NCBI RefSeq assembly: GCF_001038485.1
Contig: NZ_LDUE01000069.1
Coordinates: 1 to 64,000 of the forward strand
DNA: 64,000 nt
Source of the DNA: Ornithinibacillus californiensis
GTDB taxonomy: Bacteria > Bacillota > Bacilli > Bacillales > Amphibacillaceae
Direction of reading: 5' to 3'
Numbering within the stretch: the stretch's first letter is position 1; each line of letters opens with the position of its first letter. The notes beneath the pieces were generated by a model. The model was not told the origin of the DNA. It worked only from the letters and a program-made list of their open reading frames with translations, and did no database searches. Made by a program: the position numbers and the translations under genes. Shown here piece after piece: positions 18,739 through 27,680 of this stretch.

Positions 18739-19254
18739 ATGTCGCTAGAAAGTGTTAAAGCTCATTTTAAAAAATGGAATCGAGAGAACGATATTATGGA
18801 ATTTGATACTTCCAGTGCCACCGTACAAGAGGCAGCTGATACGATTGGGGTAAAACCCGCACAGATCGCGAAAACATTATCCCTTCGAGGTGAAGGAGAT
18901 AAAGCTATTCTTGTTGTCGCTGCTGGTGATGCGAAAATTGATAATAAAAAGTTTCGTCATACGTTCACTTTTAAGGCGCGAATGCTTTCACCTGGAGAAG
19001 TACTCGAACAAACCGGGCATCCCATTGGTGGGGTTTGTCCATTTGGTTTAGCAAATGAATTGGATGTCTATCTAGATATTTCCATGAAACGTTTTGAAAA
19101 GGTATTTCCGGCTTGTGGAAGCACCAATTCCGCAATTGAATTGACCTGTGATGAATTAGCTAAATACTCCTTTTCGTGCGTTTGGGTCGATGTTTGTAAA
19201 GGTTGGGAAGATGAAGATTTAGCTGCCGTTTCTCATAATAGTAATAAAGCTTGA
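18739..19254 (+). CDS. YbaK/EbsC family aminoacyl-tRNA deacylase
   Basis: 171 residues with a single YbaK domain. Members hydrolyse mischarged tRNA such as Cys-tRNA(Pro). Typical segments are ADTIGVKPAQIAKTLSLRG, the active-site strand VAAGDAKIDNKKFR with a catalytic-type lysine, TGHPIGGVCPFGL and FPACGSTNSAIELT. ATG 18739 follows GAAAGGGCGAGG. The M24 peptidase gene follows 28 bp later and is probably cotranscribed. Specific tRNA substrate not readable from sequence. Confidence 0.88.
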   Translation: MSLESVKAHFKKWNRENDIMEFDTSSATVQEAADTIGVKPAQIAKTLSLRGEGDKAILVVAAGDAKIDNKKFRHTFTFKARMLSPGEVLEQTGHPIGGVCPFGLANELDVYLDISMKRFEKVFPACGSTNSAIELTCDELAKYSFSCVWVDVCKGWEDEDLAAVSHNSNKA

Positions 19255-19282
19255 ATTTTACATAAAAATGGAGGTTTCACCA

Positions 19283-20389
19283 ATGAGTATTAACTATCAA
19301 AATAGAATAACAACTCTAAAAAATAATCTAAATGAAAAAGGCTTCGATGTAGCTATGATCACGTCACCCGCAAACGTATTCTATTATACTGGTTTCCATT
19401 CGGATCCACACGAACGTTTTATGGCTTTAGTTATAGATAACCGGATAGATGATTTTTTACTGTTCGTTCCAGCTTTAGATAAGGAAATTGCGGAAGATGA
19501 ATCATTTGTTAAAAACATTATTTCTATTTCCGATGAACAAGATCCATTTGCCATACTTCAGGCAAAACTTGGCGAAAATATAACACGGTTTGGTCTTGAA
19601 TGGAAGGTAGTGAGCATGTTTCAGCATAACCTTCTGTCATCTATTTTTCCTAATGCCACCTATGGTGACATCCAGCCTATTATTCATTCACAACGTTTAA
19701 ATAAATCAAGAAGTGAGATAGTTTATCTACAAGAAGCAGTAGACATCATTGAAAAGGTACTTGCTGAGGGAATCAAGAAAGTCCGGATTGGTATGACTGA
19801 AGCTGAATTAGTTGCAGAACTAGAGTATCTCATGAAGAAGTTTGGTGCGGCTGGACCATCATTTTCAACGATTGTTCTATCTGGAGAAAAATCGGCATTA
19901 CCTCATGGAATGCCAGGGCAACGTCACTTCAAACAAGGTGACTTTTTATTAATTGATTTTGGTGTTATAACAAGCAACGGCTATTGTTCGGATACAACTA
20001 GGACTTTCATCATTGGCGAAGCATCTGAAAAACAGAAAGAAATATATGATATTGTCCTACAATCTAATCAAGCTGGTATAAATGCTGTTAAGGCAGGAGT
20101 TCCGCTCAAAACATTTGATATAGCAGCAAGAAATGTTATACAACAAAGTGGTTATGGCGATTACTTCAACAACCGAGTGGGACATGGTCTTGGCATCGAG
20201 GTGCATGAAGAACCATCCGTTCATCAAAATAATGAGCAACTAGCCGATAAAGGGTTGTTGTTTACCATAGAACCCGGAATCTATATTCCAAATTATGGTG
20301 GTGTTCGCATTGAAGATGAGGTTTACATTAACGAAAACGGTGGAGCTGAAGTACTGACTTCATTTCCGAGAGAGTTGCAGCTACTATAG
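19283..20389 (+). CDS. M24 family Xaa-Pro peptidase (PepQ-like)
   Basis: 368 residues with pita-bread fold. The N-terminal creatinase-like domain (1-130) contains SPANVFYYTGF. The catalytic domain has the metal ligands in order: DFGVITSNGYCSDTTRTF (two Asp), RVGHGLGIEVHEEP (His), FTIEPGIYIP (Glu) and GGVRIEDEVYI (Glu). It should remove N-terminal residues before proline or split Xaa-Pro dipeptides in the cytosol. ATG 19283 has TGGAGG 8 bases upstream; the longer frame from 19268 begins inside that site. A strong terminator follows the stop codon. Confidence 0.9.
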   Translation: MSINYQNRITTLKNNLNEKGFDVAMITSPANVFYYTGFHSDPHERFMALVIDNRIDDFLLFVPALDKEIAEDESFVKNIISISDEQDPFAILQAKLGENITRFGLEWKVVSMFQHNLLSSIFPNATYGDIQPIIHSQRLNKSRSEIVYLQEAVDIIEKVLAEGIKKVRIGMTEAELVAELEYLMKKFGAAGPSFSTIVLSGEKSALPHGMPGQRHFKQGDFLLIDFGVITSNGYCSDTTRTFIIGEASEKQKEIYDIVLQSNQAGINAVKAGVPLKTFDIAARNVIQQSGYGDYFNNRVGHGLGIEVHEEPSVHQNNEQLADKGLLFTIEPGIYIPNYGGVRIEDEVYINENGGAEVLTSFPRELQLL

Positions 20390-20431
20390 TAATGGGACAA
20401 GGGCACAGTGAACTTGTCCCATTACTTTTTC
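20388..20431 (+). terminator. Intrinsic terminator after the M24 peptidase
   Basis: AGTAATGGGACAAG and CTTGTCCCATTACT form a perfect 14-bp stem followed by TTTTT. It overlaps the stop codon. Confidence 0.92.
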
Positions 20432-20526
20432 CACAAAGATTATAAAAATAAGCATTAATCATCAGAATTAATAAAAATTACTAGAATATATTTGCACTGA
20501 GGACAAGAAAGGGAGAGGAGATAATA

Positions 20527-21303
20527 ATGGTAGAAAACAAGGTGTTGTTCATTACGGGAGCGGCAAGTGGGATTGGGTTTGAAATTGCGATGAATTTTTT
20601 ACAACATGGTGCGAAGGTAGTATTCTCCGATGTTAATGAAGAAAAATTACTAACCATTACGGATGAGTTACAGGGGAAAGGCTTCGATTGCATCAGTGTT
20701 CGATGTGATGTAACAAACGAAGAAGAGTTGAAAAAAGCTATTGATTTAACTATGGACAAGTATGGAAGAATCGATGTGCTAATTAATAACGCTGGGTTAC
20801 AACATGTTTCTAGATTAGAAGATTTTCCTACAGAGAAATTTGAGTACTTGATTAAAGTGATGCTAGTAGCGCCATTTATGGCAACGAAACATGTTTTTCC
20901 AATCATGAAGGACCAAAAACAAGGACGCATTATAAACATTGCTTCCATTAATGGTTTAATCGGATTTGCTGGGAAAGCTGCCTATAACAGTGCCAAGCAC
21001 GGTGTCATAGGACTAACTAAAGTAGCTGCATTAGAAGCAGCAGATTCTGGCATTACAGTTAATGCCATTTGCCCAGGTTATGTCGACACACCACTAGTTC
21101 GTGGACAATTTGAAGACCTAGCTAACACTAGAAATATTTCTGTTGAAAAGGTATTGGATGAAGTTCTATATCCATTGATTCCACAAAAGTGATTGTTAGA
21201 TGTTCAAGAGATTGCTGATTACGCTTTATTTCTTGCTAGCGATAAAGCAAAAGGGGTTACTGGACAAGCAGTTGTTCTGGATGCGGGATATACCGCTCAA
21301 TAA
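20527..21303 (+). pseudogene. 3-hydroxybutyrate dehydrogenase with in-frame TGA
   Basis: A short-chain dehydrogenase for D-3-hydroxybutyrate: NAD-binding TGAASGIGFEIA (about 10-21), NNAGLQHV, catalytic YNSAKHG with upstream Ser in NIASINGL, and NAICPGYVDTPLV. The first frame ends at TGA 21190-21192 after 221 residues (PLIPQK). Reading through that codon, the same frame continues LLDVQEIADYALFLASDKAK... VTGQAVVLDAGYTAQ to TAA 21303, the normal end of this family, in which the codon at the stop is usually arginine; CGA to TGA is a single transition. The lost C-terminus carries substrate-loop and tetramer contacts, so the product is probably inactive unless read through. Confidence 0.88.
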
Positions 21304-21329
21304 TTTTCTACTGGGAAGGAGTAGTTAAC

Positions 21330-22610
21330 ATGCTAGGTATTATTCTTGGCTTGATCGTATTGATGGTTCTAGCTTATCGGGGATGGTCGATTCTTTGGAT
21401 AGCCCCAATAAGTGCTGGGATTGTTGCATTGACCGGTGGACTCGATTTGTTAGAAGCTTATAAAGGAACTTATATGGAAGGTTTTGTAGGCTTTGCTAAG
21501 CAATGGTTCCCGGTATTTATGCTTGGTGCAATTTTTGGAAAGTTAATGGAAGACACGGGCATGGCTAAATCGGTGGCAATTGCTCTATCCAAATTAATGG
21601 GAAAAGAGCGAGCGATTCTTGGGGTGCTTGTATCCTCTGCCGTATTGACCTATGGTGGCGTAAGTCTATTTGTAGTGGTATTTGCCGTCTATCCGCTGGC
21701 AATTGGATTATTCCGTGAGGCGAATATTAATCGAAGGCTCATCCCTGGTACGGTTGCTCTCGGTGCATTTACCTTTACTATGACAGCCATACCAGGAACA
21801 CCACAGATACAAAATTTAATCCCAATGGAGTACTTTCATACAGGCCCAACTGCAGCTCCAATCATGGGGATTATCGCTACTTTAGTAATGGGTGTTGGTG
21901 GTTACTTATACTTACGTTGGCGTGAAAAGTCTTTAAAGGCGAAAGGTGAGGTATTTACAGAGCCTGATGAGAAAGTAAACGAAGATGCAGGGAAAGTACC
22001 GAACTTTTTCCTATCCGTTCTACCGTTAGTTGCGGTACTAGTCACACTAAACTTGTTTAAATGGGATGTTATTGTCTCTTTATTGGTTGGTATACTACTA
22101 ATCTTAGTATTCAATGTTCAAAAAGTGAAATCGTTTGTTAAAGCGATTAACAATGGTGCAATTGGATCAATTACAGCGATTATTAACACAAGTGCCGCTG
22201 TTGGATTTGGTACAGTTGTTAAAGCTGTTCCAGGCTTTGAAACCTTAACCAACATGCTCCTCAATATTAAAGGAAGTCCGCTAATTTCAGAAGCAATTGC
22301 TGTTAACCTACTAGCCGGTGCTACTGGATCAGCATCTGGCGGAATGGGGATTGCTTTAGAAGCACTTGGTGAAAAATACTATCAAATTGCCTTAGATACA
22401 GGAATAGCACCTGAGGCCTTCCACAGAATTGCATCACTTGCTTCCGGAGGCTTGGATACCCTGCCACATAACGGCGCTGTTCTAACACTTCTTGCGATCA
22501 CAGGAATGTCCCATAAAGATAGCTATAAAGATATTGCCGTGGTTTCCTTAGGTATTCCAGTCATTGCAGTTGTTGTTGCTATTCTGTTTGCTTCTATTGG
22601 TATTTATTAA
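21330..22610 (+). CDS. GntP family permease, probable 3-hydroxybutyrate permease
   Basis: 426 residues with about 12 membrane helices; the family motif region GAIFGKLMEDTGMAKSVA and the late GATGSASGGMGIALEALG, ASGGLDTLPHNGAVLTLL are characteristic of GntP-type proton symporters. It follows the hydroxybutyrate dehydrogenase by 26 bp with RBS GGAAGGAG. In Bacillus the same neighbourhood (yxjC next to a hydroxybutyrate dehydrogenase) suggests hydroxybutyrate uptake rather than gluconate. The permease is intact although its partner enzyme is broken. Confidence 0.85.
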   Translation: MLGIILGLIVLMVLAYRGWSILWIAPISAGIVALTGGLDLLEAYKGTYMEGFVGFAKQWFPVFMLGAIFGKLMEDTGMAKSVAIALSKLMGKERAILGVLVSSAVLTYGGVSLFVVVFAVYPLAIGLFREANINRRLIPGTVALGAFTFTMTAIPGTPQIQNLIPMEYFHTGPTAAPIMGIIATLVMGVGGYLYLRWREKSLKAKGEVFTEPDEKVNEDAGKVPNFFLSVLPLVAVLVTLNLFKWDVIVSLLVGILLILVFNVQKVKSFVKAINNGAIGSITAIINTSAAVGFGTVVKAVPGFETLTNMLLNIKGSPLISEAIAVNLLAGATGSASGGMGIALEALGEKYYQIALDTGIAPEAFHRIASLASGGLDTLPHNGAVLTLLAITGMSHKDSYKDIAVVSLGIPVIAVVVAILFASIGIY

Positions 22611-22621
22611 ATATAAATAAC

Positions 22622-22682
22622 ACCATATTTAGGTAATAGATTTTTGGTCTAATCTATTATGCCAAATAATGGGGTATTTTTA
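22622..22682 (+). terminator. Terminator after the GntP permease
   Basis: Outer arms CCATATTT/AAATAATGG and a perfect inner stem TAATAGATT/AATCTATTA precede a T-run at 22677-22682. Confidence 0.75.
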
Positions 22683-22861
22683 TTATACTTCCCCACCCCT
22701 GTTCCCTTAGTGAGAAGATACTATTTTATTTTCTATCAGCCTACTGAACTCACGCTAAAGTTGATGCCCTATATCAGTACATTATGATAGTATTATTATA
22801 AAAACGAAGCAAAGCTTTCTGAGTAGAAGATTCCTGATTAAGAGATAAAGGTGGTAGCAAA

Positions 22862-23881
22862 ATGATAGATTTAAGAAGTGATACAGTAACAAAGCCAACA
22901 GAGTCCATGCGAAAAGCAGCATACGTTGCTGAAGTTGGGGACGATGTCTATGGAGAGGACCCTACCGTTAATAGATTGGAAGAAAAAGCGGCGGAATTAC
23001 TTGGAAAAGAGAAAGCACTATTTGTAACTAGTGGAACACAGGGAAATCAAATTGCTGCCCTCACCCACTGTAGACCTGGTGATGAAGTTATTTTAGAGGC
23101 AAGTTCTCATATCTACATGTATGAGGTTGGTGGCTTCTCTGCATTAGCAAATGTTCAAACCCGAACAGTGCAAGGCGTGAGGGGTGCAATGGATCCAGTA
23201 GAAGTGAAAAACACGATTCGTACAGAGAACATACACTATCCAACTACTTCATTAATTTGCATGGAAAACACTCACAACTTAGCAGGAGGAGCCATATTAC
23301 CTTTAAGCAATATGCAGACTATCTATCAAGTAGCGAAAGATAATAATCTTCAAGTCCATCTTGATGGGGCTAGACTATTTAATGCCTCAGTTGGTTCTGG
23401 TATACCCTTAGAGGAATATGCTAAAAATGCCGATTCTGTTCAATTTTGCCTATCGAAAGGTCTTGGCGCACCAGTAGGTTCAATCATTGCTGGCACAGAG
23501 GATTTTATTAATCGAGCAAGAAAATGGCGTAAGATGCTAGGTGGTGGGTTAAGACAAGTTGGTATTATAGCTGCGCCTGGTTTAGTTGCATTAGAAGAAA
23601 ACATTGATAGATTAGCAGAGGATCATCTTCATGCTAAGGTGTTAGCTGATGGTCTAGCTAATATGAGTGGTATTACCGTAGAAAATAAAGTTGAAACGAA
23701 TATTATTATTGTTAACGTAAAAGAAACCGGACTTACTCCTGAGACTTTCGTTGAGGCATTAAAATCAAAAGGCGTCTTGGCAGGTGTTTTTGGTCTAGAG
23801 ACTGTACGTTTTGTTACGCATTATGACGTTTCGAGAGAAGAAATTGAGAAGACATTAGTAGCGGTCCAAGCAATCATATAG
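22862..23881 (+). CDS. ltaE: Low-specificity L-threonine aldolase
   Basis: 339 residues, fold-type I PLP enzyme cleaving L-threonine or allo-threonine to glycine and acetaldehyde. The N-terminus MIDLRSDTVTKPT is the family signature, followed by GDDVYGEDPTVN, FVTSGTQGNQ (PLP phosphate region), HLDGARLFNA and the Schiff-base lysine in FCLSKGLGAPVGS. The tail GVFGLETVRFVTHYDVS is also typical. AAAGGTGG precedes ATG 22862. It stands as its own transcription unit ended by a perfect terminator. Confidence 0.92.
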   Translation: MIDLRSDTVTKPTESMRKAAYVAEVGDDVYGEDPTVNRLEEKAAELLGKEKALFVTSGTQGNQIAALTHCRPGDEVILEASSHIYMYEVGGFSALANVQTRTVQGVRGAMDPVEVKNTIRTENIHYPTTSLICMENTHNLAGGAILPLSNMQTIYQVAKDNNLQVHLDGARLFNASVGSGIPLEEYAKNADSVQFCLSKGLGAPVGSIIAGTEDFINRARKWRKMLGGGLRQVGIIAAPGLVALEENIDRLAEDHLHAKVLADGLANMSGITVENKVETNIIIVNVKETGLTPETFVEALKSKGVLAGVFGLETVRFVTHYDVSREEIEKTLVAVQAII

Positions 23882-23882
23882 T

Positions 23883-23930
23883 AGGTGCCAGTCACTTCGA
23901 CACATGCTGGGGAGTGACTGGCACCTTTAT
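23883..23930 (+). terminator. Terminator after ltaE
   Basis: AGGTGCCAGTCACT and AGTGACTGGCACCT form a perfect 14-bp stem with a 16-base loop, followed by a short T-run. Both arms are GC-rich relative to the surroundings. Confidence 0.88.
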
Positions 23931-23941
23931 ATTGCGTATTA

Positions 23942-24973
23942 TTATTTCAGTGCCAAAGCAAGTTGCATTGGCATTCGTACTGACAAATGACTTGCTATTT
24001 GATTTACATCTCCTACGAAAAACAAATCCCTATGTGGATAATAGAATGCAAACGAGCCTGTTGAACCTGCATGTCCAACTATCTCCCCTTTCCCCATAAA
24101 TAGAGTACCAATACCATGTAGTGGTACACGCATGTAACCACCACTGTACTGAATAGGAAACATGGAGAATTGTAACTTATTATATTTATCTAATTGATCA
24201 AGGATTGTCTTATTAAACAACCTTCCTCCAAAGAAAGCTTTTATAAAAGTCATCATTTCACGTGCAGTACTAATGGCGCCACCACTAGCTTTACAGCTGT
24301 TAACGAACTTAGGTCGAGAAAGTACAGTGTCCTTATAATAAATGCTTGGAATACTGTCATGCCCGCTACTTGGTAAATAGGTATTGACGAGTCCTAACGG
24401 TTTAAAGATTAGTGATTCAAATACCTCTTCTAATGATGATTTCGTAACCGTTTCAATGATTTTTCCAAGCATATCAAAGTTAATATCTGCATAATGTGCT
24501 TTGTTCCCTGTATTAGGTGAAAAATGAGGTTTCAATTTCTTCGTCAGCATTACCATGTTATCAAAAGAAATCTGTATATCTTCAGAGAGTATACGTTTAC
24601 TAAGGCTACCCTTCCCCTCTACATAGGCATCTGGTAGTCCGCTTGTTTGATAGAGCAAATGTGAGATGGTTAATTGAGAGGTGTAATCATGTCCCTTATA
24701 GATATGTAGTTCACTAAGTATAGGCTTGTCGAAGTAATTGACTATCTTGTCATCTAGTGACACCTTACTTTGTTCCAACAATTTCAACACACAAGTCGTT
24801 GTAAACAATTTTGTAATGCTTGCCATCAATAACGGTGTGTCAATACTTTTTCCCCCATAATCTTTCGCATATGAAAAGTCTCCTTTTGTGTTTTCTACAA
24901 ATAGAACGGACTCATGTATATGCTTTGATTTAATAACTCGGCTAAACCTTTTCTCGATTTTTTCAGTCTCCAT
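23942..24973 (-). CDS. Serine hydrolase of the beta-lactamase / class C penicillin-binding family
   Basis: 343 residues. The SxxK motif is SITK in LLMASITKLFTTT (about 50) and the YxN-equivalent is YAD in HYADINFDMLG (about 158). The late HAGSTGSFAFYYP resembles the HxG region of EstB- and class C-type hydrolases. There is no signal peptide, so it probably acts in the cytosol as an esterase or peptidase rather than as a cell-wall or resistance enzyme. Substrate unknown. Monocistronic. Confidence 0.85.
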   Translation of the reverse strand: METEKIEKRFSRVIKSKHIHESVLFVENTKGDFSYAKDYGGKSIDTPLLMASITKLFTTTCVLKLLEQSKVSLDDKIVNYFDKPILSELHIYKGHDYTSQLTISHLLYQTSGLPDAYVEGKGSLSKRILSEDIQISFDNMVMLTKKLKPHFSPNTGNKAHYADINFDMLGKIIETVTKSSLEEVFESLIFKPLGLVNTYLPSSGHDSIPSIYYKDTVLSRPKFVNSCKASGGAISTAREMMTFIKAFFGGRLFNKTILDQLDKYNKLQFSMFPIQYSGGYMRVPLHGIGTLFMGKGEIVGHAGSTGSFAFYYPHRDLFFVGDVNQIASHLSVRMPMQLALALK

Positions 24974-25070
24974 ACCGTTTCACATCTCCCCCTTCTTCCA
25001 ATGTTAGCATAACCTTCAAATAATTCAATCGAGAGAGAAAGCCGCACAAAGTAGTTGACTAAAACTACAT

Positions 25071-25128
25071 AAACATAGGGAAGATCTCTTGTTTCACCTT
25101 CCTGAAACAGTAGCTCTTCCCTGTGTTC
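25071..25128 (-). terminator. Terminator hairpin (CTACATAAA-CAGGGA type)
   Basis: AACATAGGGAAGATCT pairs with AGCTCTTCCCTGTGTT, with inner GTTTCA/TGAAAC pairing. It lies downstream of the 25209-25610 gene on the minus strand and resembles the hairpin at 5211-5267. Confidence 0.65.
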
Positions 25129-25208
25129 CCCCTGCAGCAAGCAGTAAATTCTATTATGTTTTACGAACGAAACGTGACCTTAATTCATACTATAAATCCC
25201 CAACCAAA

Positions 25209-25610
25209 TTAATAACCAGGATAAAATGGGGAGTACAGCGGAGAATAGTATGGGAATAAGAAAAGTCTAGAAAATAGATTTAGTGGAAAGCGTTGACGAC
25301 GGTACCTACGAAATCTTCTTCGTGGTCGTCCATAACCATAATTGTCGTAGCCACCATACCCGTTAAAATCAAAACCAAATTGTCTATTCTCTCCATTTAG
25401 TTCCATTTGTTCTGAATCTACTTCCTCAGGAATCAACATGGTTACCCCATTATCATCCATACCTTCAATAATCCCATCAAATTGTGACCCATCATTCATT
25501 TGTGCCATAACATGATAATTCATATACCGTTGACACAGTGATTTCATATCCCCTTGCATAGATTGAAGATCTCCTAGATTTTGATGATTCATATAATTAT
25601 TTTGATTCAC
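25209..25610 (-). CDS. Hypothetical protein with basic Tyr/Pro-rich tail
   Basis: 133 residues, not assigned. The N-terminal part is hydrophilic and polar (Asn, Gln, Met). The middle segment YHVMAQMNDGSQFDGIIEG followed by VTMLIPEE resembles a small Sm-like beta barrel. The tail has a Gly/Tyr stretch, an arginine cluster (RPRRRFRRYRRQR) and an aromatic, proline-rich end with repeated YSP/FYP. Such tails occur in Bacillaceae spore-coat or surface proteins, but that is only an analogy. Start ATG 25610 follows an AGGAGAG site. Confidence 0.7.
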   Translation of the reverse strand: MNQNNYMNHQNLGDLQSMQGDMKSLCQRYMNYHVMAQMNDGSQFDGIIEGMDDNGVTMLIPEEVDSEQMELNGENRQFGFDFNGYGGYDNYGYGRPRRRFRRYRRQRFPLNLFSRLFLFPYYSPLYSPFYPGY

Positions 25611-25839
25611 TTGAATATCTCTCCTTTCTTTACATATTTAGGTTATTCCCCTAGCTCGGGCTGTGATTGGGCTCGATATATAGGAGAAAGTCGCAACAAG
25701 TGTATACGTGGCAAACTTTTATTTAGGATTGCTATAAGTTTTCAGTTTTTTCGACTGACATAGCGTACTTATCGTGTTACATTAAGAAATAACTTAGATA
25801 CTTTTTTTAAATCCCTTTGCTAAAGGTTGGTGTTTATCT

Positions 25840-26775
25840 ATGCTTATCATTCATGATGTAATACAAGCACGAGAAGAAATTGCTGATTTCATTCACGAAA
25901 CACCTATACTACACTCTGCTCACCTTAGTGAAATTTGCGGAAATGAGATGTATTTTAAAGCAGAGCATCTACAGAAGACTGGTTCTTTTAAAATTCGAGG
26001 TGCTACCCATCGAGTGAAACGGGCGGTTAGAGAAGGAGCAACCTTTGTAACGGCTGCTTCTAGCGGAAATCATGGTCAGGCTGTAGCCTATATCGCAAAT
26101 CAACTAGGTATACCAGCTACCATCGTCGTACCCGTTGATGCAAATGAAAGTAAGCAAAATGCTATAAAAGCATATGGTGGAAATATTGAAAAGTGTGGGA
26201 CCACTTCAGCTGAGAGGCTGCCAAGAGCTAAAGCGTTGGCAAAAGAAAAAAATGGCGTGTTTATACCACCATATGATGATCCATTTGTTATGGCGGGACA
26301 AGGTACAATAGGGTTAGAAATATTGGGGCAGTTTGAAGAGACTGACGTTATTGTAGTACCTATTGGGGGAGGCGGTTTAATATCTGGAATATTAACAGCA
26401 ATTAAGCAGAAAAAGCCAAAAGTAAAGGTTATTGGCGTAGAGCCAGATACTGCCAATGATACATATCTCTCATTAAAGAACGGAAAAATAACTGCCATAC
26501 CAGCAACAACTACGATAGCAGATGGACTCCGGACTAGTCAGCCGGGCAATTTGACGTTTCCAATTGTCCTAAAATACTTGGATGATTTAGTACTTGTAAC
26601 CGAGGAAGAAATTAAGGAAGCACAGTACTTTGTGTTAGAAAGAATGAAACAACTGATTGAACCATCCAGCGCAGTAACCGTTGCAGCAGCAATGAATAGG
26701 AAATTGGGTGTGCAAGGTAAGAATGTTGTTTGTGTACTGTCAGGTGGAAATGTGGATTTTTCCAATTTCAGATAA
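25840..26775 (+). CDS. Threonine/serine dehydratase-like PLP enzyme
   Basis: 311 residues, fold-type II PLP enzyme. The Schiff-base lysine is in KTGSFKIRGATHRV (about 53), the phosphate-binding loop is PIGGGGLISGI (about 172), and SSGNHGQAVAY binds the substrate carboxylate. It lacks the C-terminal ACT domain of biosynthetic IlvA, so it fits catabolic threonine/serine ammonia-lyase, serine racemase or the EutB-type dehydratase of hydroxyectoine breakdown. No ectoine genes are close, so threonine/serine dehydratase is the safest reading. Its own promoter region precedes it. Confidence 0.85.
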   Translation: MLIIHDVIQAREEIADFIHETPILHSAHLSEICGNEMYFKAEHLQKTGSFKIRGATHRVKRAVREGATFVTAASSGNHGQAVAYIANQLGIPATIVVPVDANESKQNAIKAYGGNIEKCGTTSAERLPRAKALAKEKNGVFIPPYDDPFVMAGQGTIGLEILGQFEETDVIVVPIGGGGLISGILTAIKQKKPKVKVIGVEPDTANDTYLSLKNGKITAIPATTTIADGLRTSQPGNLTFPIVLKYLDDLVLVTEEEIKEAQYFVLERMKQLIEPSSAVTVAAAMNRKLGVQGKNVVCVLSGGNVDFSNFR

Positions 26776-26810
26776 TCAAGTTACTTAAATACAAGTTATC
26801 AAACAATAAA

Positions 26811-26836
26811 AAGGGAAGGCCTTTTAACCTTCCCCT
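26811..26836 (-). terminator. Terminator overlapping the phosphoesterase stop codon
   Basis: GGGAAGG and CCTTCCC pair around an 8-base loop; on the minus strand CCCTTTTTATT follows. Also in position to stop the convergent dehydratase transcript. Confidence 0.75.
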
Positions 26837-27666
26837 CTAACCTCGATCAAACTAATCTGACTCTGATTTAAAAACCGTACAGGATATCCACTTGTTCCAA
26901 TCCCACTATCAACATAGAGATACTGACCCGTATGAATTTCAAATATACCTTTGTCTAACTTCGGGAAAAAACTTCTATCAGGACCAACTACTGCACCAAT
27001 TAAGGGGAGTCTTATTTGCCCTCCATGTGTATGCCCACTCAATATTAAGTCAGCTGGAATCGAATCATATTTGTCCACAACATTTGGAGAATGAGATAAT
27101 AAAACTGTGTAATGTTCCTCGCTGATGCTATCAAATGCCTGATCAAGATCTTCATGATTCGTAGATTCATTATCGATTCCTACTAAATTAATAACCGTAT
27201 CACCTCGTGTTATTTTGGTATTTTGATTTCTAAGTATGTTAACACCACGTTCCTCTAGGCCTGCTAGGAACATATCTACATTGTCATTTCCCAATTCATG
27301 GTTACCAGTAACATAGTAGACATTTGGATTAACCTTAATTATTTCCTCGACTAAAGTAAAGACATTAGTAAAATCATTGGTTCCTCTGCTTATCAGGTCG
27401 CCAGTTAGCACAACTACATCTGCATGTATGTCTTTCACCGTCTTAATCAAGATTTCATTTTGTTTTCCAAACACTCGATTATGTAGGTCAGTTATTTGCA
27501 GTATGGAAAAATTGGTATCATGCGGAAGCTTTTTGGTACGAAATCGAATATTATTTACTTTGAATATATTCGTATCAACATAGACTTTCACTAGGGAACT
27601 TAGTAGCAATGCACCTGAAAGCAACAAAAATTGCTTTGCTTTCTTTTTAGTAACCTTTTTCGGCAT
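26824..27666 (-). CDS. Membrane-anchored metallophosphoesterase (YkuE-like)
   Basis: 280 residues. An N-terminal membrane anchor (QFLLLSGALLLSSLVKVYVD) precedes a calcineurin-type phosphoesterase domain with the two-metal motifs in order: TDLHNRVFG (DxH), VLTGDLISRG (GDxxxxG), VTGNHELG (GNHE), LLSHSPNV and LSGHTHGGQIRLP (GHxH). It fits the YkuE/YaeI type that acts on lipid or small phosphate esters. ATG 27666 has AGGTGG upstream; the frame from 27684 overlaps the end of the lipoprotein gene and is less likely. Confidence 0.88.
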   Translation of the reverse strand: MPKKVTKKKAKQFLLLSGALLLSSLVKVYVDTNIFKVNNIRFRTKKLPHDTNFSILQITDLHNRVFGKQNEILIKTVKDIHADVVVLTGDLISRGTNDFTNVFTLVEEIIKVNPNVYYVTGNHELGNDNVDMFLAGLEERGVNILRNQNTKITRGDTVINLVGIDNESTNHEDLDQAFDSISEEHYTVLLSHSPNVVDKYDSIPADLILSGHTHGGQIRLPLIGAVVGPDRSFFPKLDKGIFEIHTGQYLYVDSGIGTSGYPVRFLNQSQISLIEVRGEG

Positions 27667-27680
27667 AAATTTTCCACCTA

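Noticed and set aside
24895-25140. Minus-strand 81-codon frame
   Set aside because: It overlaps the start of the serine hydrolase and a terminator hairpin; composition not protein-like.
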